Assembly: GCA_937871685.1 (NCBI GenBank)
Contig: CALMOL010000486.1
Location: 7,869 to 18,730 of the forward strand
Direction of reading: 5' to 3'
From: an uncultured Verrucomicrobiota bacterium
Lineage (GTDB): Bacteria > Verrucomicrobiota > Verrucomicrobiia > Chthoniobacterales > SZAS-18
Length of the DNA: 10,862 bases
Within the stretch, counting starts at the first letter, position 1; every line of letters begins with the position of its first letter. Positions 4,818 through 10,862 of the stretch are shown in pieces. Both the position numbers and the translations under genes were made by a program. The notes beneath the pieces were generated by a model, which did no database searches, was not told the origin of the DNA, and was given only the letters and a program-made list of their open reading frames with translations.

Positions 4818-6824
4818 ATGTCGAAGATCCTGCCCCTGCCGATTCTTGCACTCGGGCGACGCCGCGTGGCCTCAGTGTTTCTGGTGTTCGGGCTCCTTTT
4901 CACCGTGGTAGCCGGGCGGCTCGTGCAAATCCAGCTTTGGGAGCATGAGCGATATCGTGGATTGGCCATCGGCGCTCACGCCCAACGCGTCCCGATTCCC
5001 GCTCGACGCGGTCGAATCCTGGATCGAAATGAGGATGCCCTGGCGATCAATCTCCCCGTCCAGCGCCTTGCGGCTGACTGCACGCGTCTGGGCACCGCCA
5101 AAGTGCGCCCCCCGTTCGCAAGCTCCGCGGTCGGCGATGGGCCTGTCACGCTCGGGCCGGACCAAGCCCGTGCCGCCCGTGAGATTGCCGAGCAGGTCGC
5201 GGGCATTATTGCCGATGCGCTTCAACTCGACGCCGGCGAACGCCGTCAGACTGCCGAGGCTCTCACCGCAGGCATCCTGGCTGATGCGCCAAGGACGGGC
5301 CCTCGCGCCGGCCGCCGCGGCAAGCCCTACCTCGTTCTCAAGCGGCAAGTCGAGGCTCGCCAAGCCGACCTGCTGCGGGCCAAGTTGGATGAGATGGGCG
5401 TCCGAGGCGTAATTTTCGAGCCGGACGTTTCCCGGACCTACCCCAACGACGAACTGCTCTCCCACGTCATCGGCTACACCGACCAGGAAGGCGTTGGGAA
5501 GCAAGGCATAGAGCGCACCATGGAACGGCACCTCCGCGGCGAATCAGGATATCGTCAGACCGAGCGCGACCGCTTTGGCCACGAACTGGCCGAGTATCGT
5601 GCCCTCGAGCAGCCTGCTCGAGATGGCGACGACGTAATCCTCACGGTTGACATTCGTCTCCAGGCGATCGTCGAGGCCGAGCTCGAGGAAGCCTATCAGC
5701 GCCTACGGCCTGCCATGGCCACCGCGGTCATGCTCAATCCTTTCACGGGCGAGATCATGGCTATGGCCAGCCGACCCACCTTCGACCCCAACGATCCGGG
5801 GGATTCCGAGACCGCCGCTCAACAAAATCGAGCGATTCTTCATATGGTCGAGCCCGGCTCCACCTTCAAGATCGTCACCGTCGCTGGAGCCCTCAACGAG
5901 GGGAAGGTGCGTCCCGACGATGTCCTCTTCTGCGAAAACGGTCGCTGGGAATACGAGGGAAAGCTTCTGCGTGACTCCCATCCTTCGGGCAACCTTTCGG
6001 TGAGGGACATCCTCGTGCAGTCCTCCAACATTGGCGCCGCCAAGCTTGGCATCCAGCTGGGTCGCGCCCAGCTTTCACAATACATCCGCGCCTTCGGATT
6101 CGGTGACCTCACCGGCATCGAGCTCCCAGCCGAGGCGCGCGGGCAGTTCGCGCCCTGGGAAAGTTGGAACAAGCTCTCGATCTCGCGCCTGCCCATGGGC
6201 CATGAGATCAACGTCACCGCCCTCCAGATGGCCGCCGCCATGGGCGTGATCGCCAACGGCGGCGAATACGTCGCTCCGCGCATCGTGCGCTCCGTCCGCG
6301 AGTCACAAACTGGTCGGGAGGTGCTCACCACCGGCCGCGTCGTCGCCCGTCGGGTGGTTGATGCGAAAATTGCTGCCAGCGTCCGCGACGCGCTGGAGGG
6401 CGTGGTCCTTGGCGGCACCGCGAAGGAAGCCAAGGTCCCGGGATTCCGCGTCGCCGGCAAGACGGGCACCGCGCAAAAGGCGCAGGGCGGAACCTACCTC
6501 CCGGGCCGCTACGTGGCCTCTTTCGCCGGCTTCATGCCGGCCCAGGACCCGCGCTTCGTCTGCATTGTCCTCTTCGACAACGCCCAGGTCCGCGCCGAGG
6601 AGGGCTTCGGCGGCAAGCTAGCCGCGCCGGTTTTTGCTCGCATCGCCGCGCGAGCCGCCGAGCACCTCCAGATGGAGCCTGAACCTGCCCTCCTCCCGCC
6701 GCCGGCCAAGCCCGCGGACCTTTCCGCCAAGGCTCGCGGCACGAAGCCCTCCCCGCGCCCCGCCAAGGCTGCCCAGCCCGTCAAGCCACGCGCACCGCTG
6801 GCTTCGGCGGTCCAGAGCGAGTAG
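4818..6824 (+). CDS. ftsI: Septal peptidoglycan D,D-transpeptidase FtsI (class B PBP)
   Basis: FtsI (PBP3) cross-links septal peptidoglycan in the periplasm together with FtsW. The 668 residues comprise a cytoplasmic start, one membrane anchor (about 17-33), the class B pedestal beginning RRGRILDRN (63-71), and a transpeptidase domain. Catalytic motifs are S348-T-F-K351 in EPGSTFK, S402-S-N404, and K548-T-G550 in AGKTGTAQK; TGIELPAEARG also fits FtsI/SpoVD. The pedestal has a region at about 88-170, rich in Ala, Gly and Arg, that is longer than in E. coli PBP3. A low-complexity Ala/Pro/Lys tail follows the catalytic domain (from about 625) in place of PASTA domains. The start ATG 4818 gives the anchor at the expected distance; a pyrimidine run (4798-4810) precedes it. 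It is 20 bases after the ftsL-like stop and 18 before murE. Its dcw position argues for FtsI rather than an elongation PBP2. Confidence 0.95.
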   Translation: MSKILPLPILALGRRRVASVFLVFGLLFTVVAGRLVQIQLWEHERYRGLAIGAHAQRVPIPARRGRILDRNEDALAINLPVQRLAADCTRLGTAKVRPPFASSAVGDGPVTLGPDQARAAREIAEQVAGIIADALQLDAGERRQTAEALTAGILADAPRTGPRAGRRGKPYLVLKRQVEARQADLLRAKLDEMGVRGVIFEPDVSRTYPNDELLSHVIGYTDQEGVGKQGIERTMERHLRGESGYRQTERDRFGHELAEYRALEQPARDGDDVILTVDIRLQAIVEAELEEAYQRLRPAMATAVMLNPFTGEIMAMASRPTFDPNDPGDSETAAQQNRAILHMVEPGSTFKIVTVAGALNEGKVRPDDVLFCENGRWEYEGKLLRDSHPSGNLSVRDILVQSSNIGAAKLGIQLGRAQLSQYIRAFGFGDLTGIELPAEARGQFAPWESWNKLSISRLPMGHEINVTALQMAAAMGVIANGGEYVAPRIVRSVRESQTGREVLTTGRVVARRVVDAKIAASVRDALEGVVLGGTAKEAKVPGFRVAGKTGTAQKAQGGTYLPGRYVASFAGFMPAQDPRFVCIVLFDNAQVRAEEGFGGKLAAPVFARIAARAAEHLQMEPEPALLPPPAKPADLSAKARGTKPSPRPAKAAQPVKPRAPLASAVQSE

Positions 6825-6842
6825 TCTCCGGCCCTTTTTCCC

Positions 6843-8384
6843 GTGCGCCTCAAGAATCTCCTCGCCCAAGTCCGCTCCCTGCGGGTGAACGGCTCCCTTG
6901 AGACCGAGGTCGATGCCGTGCGCTTCGATTCGCGCACGGTCGGCCCAGGCTCTGTTTTCGTCGCTCTCTCTGGCGAGCGGTCCGACGGCCACCGTCACGT
7001 CGCCCAGGCCCTGGAGCGCGGCGCCGCCGCCGTGGTGGTCGGGATGGGTCGTGTCGATGCCGTGCCGGCCGACTGCTCGGCGACCGTGATCGAGGTTGAG
7101 GATCCACGTCTGGCTCTGGCCGAGCTCGCCGCAATCGTCCACCGACAGCCATCGCAGCGCCTCAAGGTCGCCGGCGTCACCGGCACGAATGGAAAGACCA
7201 CCACCGCTTGGCTCATCAAGCACCTCTGCGATGCCGCCGGCCTCCGCTGCGGCTTGATTGGAACCATCCGCTACGACACGGGCGCACGCGTCGTCGATGC
7301 TGCCCGCACCACCCCCGAGGCGCCAGACCTTCAAGCCATGCTCGCCGAGATGCGCGACTCCGGCTGCCGCGCCGCCGCACTGGAAGTATCCTCCCACGCC
7401 ATCCATCAAGACAGAATCCGGGGCATCGAGTTCGACGCGGCCGTCTTCACAAACCTCACCCAGGACCACCTCGATTACCACCGCACGATGGAGGACTACG
7501 CCGCGGCCAAGTCGCGGTGGTTCACCGAGCTGCTTTTCTACCAGGAGAAAAAGAAGCTGCCCGCCTGCATTGTCAACGGCGACGACCGCCACGGCCAGAC
7601 GCTGATCCAGAAGCTGGAGCGCGCCGGCGCGCGGGTCGTCCCCTACGGCGTGGGCGCCCGCGCGGCTTTCCGGGCTTCGAGTGTTCGCGCCGAGCACGGC
7701 GGCACCGCTTTCACGCTGGACGCGGAGGGGCGGCAGTTCCTGGTCCGCACGCCGCTGCTCGGCACGTTCAACGTGTATAATTCCATCGCGGCCCTCGCCG
7801 CCGCCCAGGCCATGGGCGTTGGGTTGCGCGATGCCGTCGAGGCGCTCGCCAAGGTGCCGTCGGTGCCCGGGCGCCTGCAGCTCGTCCCCACGCGCCAGGC
7901 GGTCCGGGTCTTCGTGGACTACGCCCATACGCCCGATGCCCTCGTCAATGTGCTCCGCACCGCCCGCGAACTCGCCCCCGCCCGCCTGATCACCGTCTTT
8001 GGCTGCGGCGGCGACCGCGACCGCGCGAAGCGCCCCTTGATGGCCCGCGCGGCCGAGGAATTCTCTGATCTCATTCTAGCCACCTCGGACAACCCCCGCT
8101 CGGAGGATCCGCGCGCCATCCTCTCCGACGTCGAGGCCGGCTTCCAATCCAAGCCCTACGAGATTCACGTCGATCGCCGTGAAGCCATCCGGCGCGCCGT
8201 TCTCTTGGCCGAGCAGAATGACGTCGTCGTGATCGCGGGCAAGGGCCACGAGCCCTACCAGGAAATTGCCGGCCGGCGCGAGCCCTTTGACGACGTGGAA
8301 GTCGCCCGCGCCGCGCTGGATGACCGTGCCCTCGCGCGGGATGAACGCCGCCTTCAGTCCGAACGCGGCGCCTCGCTCCGCTGA
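6843..8384 (+). CDS. murE: UDP-MurNAc-L-Ala-D-Glu:meso-diaminopimelate ligase
   Basis: MurE adds the third stem-peptide residue to UDP-MurNAc-L-Ala-D-Glu with ATP in the cytoplasm. The 513-residue protein has the three Mur-ligase domains: the N-terminal UDP-binding block VRFDSRTVGPGSVFVAL, the ATP P-loop GVTGTNGKTTT (111-121, Lys118) with TTPEAPDL and LEVSSHA, and a C-terminal domain with DYAHTPDAL and GCGGDRDR. DNPR at 416-419 is the motif linked to meso-diaminopimelate rather than lysine specificity. Lys223 in YAAAKSRWF corresponds to the carbamylated lysine of the family. The start is GTG 6843, giving MRLKNLLAQV at the normal place; an 11-base pyrimidine run (6832-6842) touches it and there is no Shine-Dalgarno. 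The C-terminal 25 or so residues are extra and charged. The stop TGA overlaps the proposed murF CTG start. Confidence 0.96.
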   Translation: MRLKNLLAQVRSLRVNGSLETEVDAVRFDSRTVGPGSVFVALSGERSDGHRHVAQALERGAAAVVVGMGRVDAVPADCSATVIEVEDPRLALAELAAIVHRQPSQRLKVAGVTGTNGKTTTAWLIKHLCDAAGLRCGLIGTIRYDTGARVVDAARTTPEAPDLQAMLAEMRDSGCRAAALEVSSHAIHQDRIRGIEFDAAVFTNLTQDHLDYHRTMEDYAAAKSRWFTELLFYQEKKKLPACIVNGDDRHGQTLIQKLERAGARVVPYGVGARAAFRASSVRAEHGGTAFTLDAEGRQFLVRTPLLGTFNVYNSIAALAAAQAMGVGLRDAVEALAKVPSVPGRLQLVPTRQAVRVFVDYAHTPDALVNVLRTARELAPARLITVFGCGGDRDRAKRPLMARAAEEFSDLILATSDNPRSEDPRAILSDVEAGFQSKPYEIHVDRREAIRRAVLLAEQNDVVVIAGKGHEPYQEIAGRREPFDDVEVARAALDDRALARDERRLQSERGASLR

Positions 8385-9811
8385 CCGCACCCTCCTCACC
8401 CCGAACCTCGGGGGCCCCCCTACCCTTTTCCACCCTCGCCGCGTGGGCCGGCGGCAGCCTGCGCGGGTCCGGCGATCTCACGGCCCGGCGGGTGTGGACG
8501 GATTCCCGCACGGTCCAGCCGGGCGACCTCTTCGTCGCGTTGCGCGGCGACCGTTTCGACGGGCACGCGTTTCTTCGTGACGTCGCGCAGCGAGGCGCAA
8601 CGGGCGCCTTGGTCGATCCCCACCAGGTGACGCCTGGGCTCCCGCCCGGGTTCATCCGGGTTGAAGTTCCGGACGTCGGACGCGCCTACCAGATGCTGGC
8701 AGCCGGTTGGCGCCGTGAATTGAAGCATCTCCGGGTCATCGCGATCACCGGCTCGAACGGCAAGACGAGCACCAAGGACTTCGCCGCCGCGGTGCTTCGC
8801 GAGCGATTCCGCACCCAAGCCCCGGAAGGGAATCTCAATAACCACTTCGGCCTGCCGCGCACCGTCCTTTCCGCTGCGCTGGACGACGAGGCTGCCGCCT
8901 GGGAGATCGGCATGAATCATTTTGGCGAGGTTTCCCCGCTGGCAGCGATCGTCGCCCCGCGGGTTGCCATCATCACGAACATTGGGATGGCGCACATTGA
9001 GTTCCTCCGCACCCGCGCGGGGATTGCCTGGGAAAAAGGCCGCTTGCTCCCCCACGTTGCCACCGACGGCCTCGTGATCCTTCCCGCCTCAGACGATTTC
9101 GCGGCGTCGCTCGCGGCGCGCAGCCCGGCCCTGGTGACGACGGTAGGCATCGGCACCGGCGAGCTTCGAGCGGAGGCAATCCTTCACCACGCCCGGGGCA
9201 GCCAGTTCGAAATCGTGACTCACACCGGTGAGAAAGCGTTGGTCTCGCTTCCCATTCCTGGTCGGCACATGATCGTGAACGCGTTGCTCGCTGCCGCCGC
9301 TGGCCTGCACTTCGGGCTGTCCCTGCAGGAGTGCTCGGCTGGCTTGGCCAAGGTCTCGCTCACCGGCGGCCGACTGGAGCGAACGAAGATTGGCGTCTGG
9401 GATCTGCTCGACGACTCCTACAACGCCAACCCAGACTCGGTGGTCGCCGCCTTGGCGACGCTTCAAGAAACCCCGGTGCGCGGCCGCCGTTTTGCCGTCC
9501 TGGGTCGGATGGGGGAACTCGGTGACGAATCGGCCCGGGGTCATCACCGGGTGGGAGTCGCCGCGGCGTCCTGTGGCTTGGCTGGACTTTGCGTCGTAGG
9601 CTCCGAGGCGATGGAAATCGCCAAGGGCGCGAGTTCGAGGGGGATGGAAGCTGTCGTGGTGGACGACATCGAGGGCGCGGCGGATTGGATGCACCGTTCG
9701 GTGCACGCCGACGATCTCACGCTCGTGAAGGGGAGCCGCTCGGCGGGATTGGAGCGCTTGCTGGTTCTTCTCGATGCCCCTCCCAGAGAAAAATCTTATT
9801 CTTACGCTTAA
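8381..9811 (+). CDS. murF: UDP-MurNAc-tripeptide:D-Ala-D-Ala ligase (start codon unusual)
   Basis: MurF completes the cytoplasmic precursor by adding D-Ala-D-Ala to UDP-MurNAc-tripeptide with ATP. Motifs are VWTDSRTVQPGDLFVALRG (N-terminal UDP-binding domain), AITGSNGKTSTKD (P-loop, Lys128 counted from 8381), EGNLNNHFGLP, EIGMNHFGE, NIGMAHIE and DDSYNANPDS. The first ATG/GTG/TTG in frame is GTG 8492, just before WTDSRTV, but clear MurF-like sequence (STLAAWAGGSLRG) is encoded upstream. From the in-frame TGA at 8342-8344 to 8492 there is no ATG, GTG or TTG. The only near-cognate codon in the right place is CTG 8381, which overlaps the murE stop as CTGA, like the ATGA overlaps of uppS and ftsL. 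That start gives 476 residues, normal for MurF; GTG 8492 gives 439 and loses the first fold elements. A one-base error in the G5C6 run at 8410-8420 is the main alternative, joining to ATG 8341. Identity is certain; the start is not. Confidence 0.93.
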   Translation: MTAPSSPRTSGAPLPFSTLAAWAGGSLRGSGDLTARRVWTDSRTVQPGDLFVALRGDRFDGHAFLRDVAQRGATGALVDPHQVTPGLPPGFIRVEVPDVGRAYQMLAAGWRRELKHLRVIAITGSNGKTSTKDFAAAVLRERFRTQAPEGNLNNHFGLPRTVLSAALDDEAAAWEIGMNHFGEVSPLAAIVAPRVAIITNIGMAHIEFLRTRAGIAWEKGRLLPHVATDGLVILPASDDFAASLAARSPALVTTVGIGTGELRAEAILHHARGSQFEIVTHTGEKALVSLPIPGRHMIVNALLAAAAGLHFGLSLQECSAGLAKVSLTGGRLERTKIGVWDLLDDSYNANPDSVVAALATLQETPVRGRRFAVLGRMGELGDESARGHHRVGVAAASCGLAGLCVVGSEAMEIAKGASSRGMEAVVVDDIEGAADWMHRSVHADDLTLVKGSRSAGLERLLVLLDAPPREKSYSYA

Positions 9812-10862
9812 ATGCTTTATTACCTTCACGAGTGGAGCGAGCGGCTAGGCCTCCTCAACGTCTTCCAATACATCACGTTTCGGGCCTTCGCGGCCGCCAT
9901 CACCGCCTTCTTGATCTGTCTCATCTGCGGCAAATGGCTGATCTTTCGATTGGTTTCGCTAAAGTTCGGCCAGCCGATCCGCTCCCAGGGCGACTTGAAT
10001 ACCCTCTACGAGCGGCACTCACGAAAGGCCGGAACCCCCACGATGGGCGGCATCATCATCATCGTTGCGGTGGTCGTTGCCGGGGTTTTGTGGGCGCGCC
10101 CTACCAACCCTTACGTTTGGCTCGCGCTCGGCTCCATTGTCGGGCTGGGCGCACTTGGCTTCGCCGATGACTACATCAAGGTCCGCAGCCGGCGAAACCG
10201 CAGCACCCAGGACAACAAGGGCGTTAGCGGCGTCACGAAGCTTGCGGTCCAGTTTGCCCTCGCGGCGATCGTCACCGGGTTCTTTCTCTACGGCAAAAAT
10301 CCCCATCCCCTCGCCCAAGCCATCTTCATTCCAACCGTCAAGGCTCCTCTCGTCCAGAATGTCGGGCTCTTGATCCTGATCTTCTACGCCCTCGTCATCA
10401 TGGGCACCTCCAACGCGGTGAACGTGACGGACGGCCTCGATGGGCTCGCCGTGGGCTGCACGGTCAGCACCGCCACGGTTTTCGCGATCTTTTCCTACAT
10501 CGTCGGCGACTCCAAGCTCTCCGACTACTTGCTGATCCCCCATTTCCCCGGGGCGAGCGAGTTGACCGTGCTTTGCATGGCCCTCGCCGGAGCCGGCCTG
10601 GGATTCCTCTGGTTCAACGCCCACCCTGCCCAGGTGTTCATGGGGGATACTGGTTCCTTGGCCATTGGTGGCTTTCTCGCCGTTGTCGCCATTTGTTGCA
10701 AGCAGGAGATTCTCATCATCATCGCGGGAGGCGTGTTCTTCCTGGAGATTCTGTCGGTGCTGATCCAAGTCGTGGGCTTCAAGCTCACCGGGAAGAGAAT
10801 CTTCCCCATGACCCCCCTCCACCACACCTTTGAAAAACGCGGCTGGTCCGAAACGCAGATCG
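9812..10862 (+). CDS. mraY: Phospho-MurNAc-pentapeptide transferase (3' end outside window)
   Basis: MraY is the integral membrane enzyme that transfers phospho-MurNAc-pentapeptide from UDP to undecaprenyl phosphate, forming lipid I. The frame is open to the right edge with 350 full codons; family proteins are about 360-370 residues, so only the last few are missing. The N-terminus MLYYLHEWSERLGLLNVFQY is typical. Motifs are RKAGTPTMGG, GFADDYIKV with the aspartate pair at 119-120, NVTDGLDGLA, FNAHPAQVFMGDTGS with Asp279, and PLHHTFEKRGW near the end. Several long hydrophobic segments (for example IIIIVAVVVAGVLW and GLLILIFYALVIM) fit the ten-helix topology. ATG 9812 abuts the murF TAA with no spacer, so translation is probably coupled; no Shine-Dalgarno is evident, although AGAGAAAAA at 9785-9793 is purine-rich. 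No odd residues were noticed. Beyond the edge, genes such as murD and ftsW would be expected but are not seen. Confidence 0.97.
   Translation, partial: MLYYLHEWSERLGLLNVFQYITFRAFAAAITAFLICLICGKWLIFRLVSLKFGQPIRSQGDLNTLYERHSRKAGTPTMGGIIIIVAVVVAGVLWARPTNPYVWLALGSIVGLGALGFADDYIKVRSRRNRSTQDNKGVSGVTKLAVQFALAAIVTGFFLYGKNPHPLAQAIFIPTVKAPLVQNVGLLILIFYALVIMGTSNAVNVTDGLDGLAVGCTVSTATVFAIFSYIVGDSKLSDYLLIPHFPGASELTVLCMALAGAGLGFLWFNAHPAQVFMGDTGSLAIGGFLAVVAICCKQEILIIIAGGVFFLEILSVLIQVVGFKLTGKRIFPMTPLHHTFEKRGWSETQI

Noticed and set aside
4456..4851. Opposite-strand frames over the ftsL-like gene
   Set aside because: They lack recognisable domains, while the plus-strand frame has membrane topology and operon position.
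6618..7928. Long minus-strand open frame of 436 codons
   Set aside because: It is antisense to ftsI and murE, whose motifs are unmistakable; the frame is a by-product of high GC codon use.
10019..10825. Minus-strand open frame of 268 codons inside mraY
   Set aside because: The plus strand encodes all MraY motifs here; the reverse translation is Asp/Glu/Gly-rich low complexity typical of a shadow frame.

Overview
The window is a chromosomal cell-envelope region from a Gram-negative-type bacterium. It holds the tail of a purine gene, undecaprenyl-diphosphate synthase, a periplasmic parvulin chaperone, and then the first seven genes of a division/cell-wall (dcw) cluster. MurE carries the DNPR motif typical of meso-diaminopimelate-adding enzymes, and a secreted SurA/PpiC-type foldase points to an outer membrane. 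Start codons mostly lack Shine-Dalgarno sequences, and the FtsL-position protein is recognisable only by topology. These traits would suit Verrucomicrobiota (Opitutales-like) or a relative, but sequence reading alone does not fix the phylum. No mobile element, CRISPR array, tRNA or rRNA was seen.

Layout, all on the + strand: purA 3' end (1-512, cut by the left edge) overlaps uppS (509-1249) by four bases. A 292-base gap (1250-1541) has two short tandem duplications. A single-parvulin SurA-like protein follows (1542-2513). A 457-base non-coding stretch (2514-2970) then ends in a clear MraZ operator (TGGGG boxes at a 10-base period, 2921-2950). After it come mraZ (2971-3471), rsmH (3482-4450), an ftsL-like gene (4447-4797), ftsI (4818-6824), murE (6843-8384), murF (best start CTG 8381, to 9811) and mraY (9812 to the right edge, lacking only its last residues).

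The genes from mraZ to mraY are tightly packed (overlaps of 4 bases or gaps of at most 20), as expected for one transcript repressed by MraZ at its own operator. MurE and MurF finish the UDP-MurNAc-pentapeptide and MraY loads it on undecaprenyl phosphate, whose C55 chain comes from UppS. FtsI cross-links septal peptidoglycan, with the FtsL-like protein as its likely divisome partner. RsmH methylates 16S rRNA. The SurA-like protein probably helps fold secreted or outer-membrane proteins.

This is mostly a canonical region; I found no evidence of a new system. The points most worth checking are the murF start (no ATG/GTG/TTG is available where its N-terminal homology begins), the MraZ operator, the long non-coding leader before mraZ, the pyrimidine tracts replacing Shine-Dalgarno sites, and the FtsL candidate.
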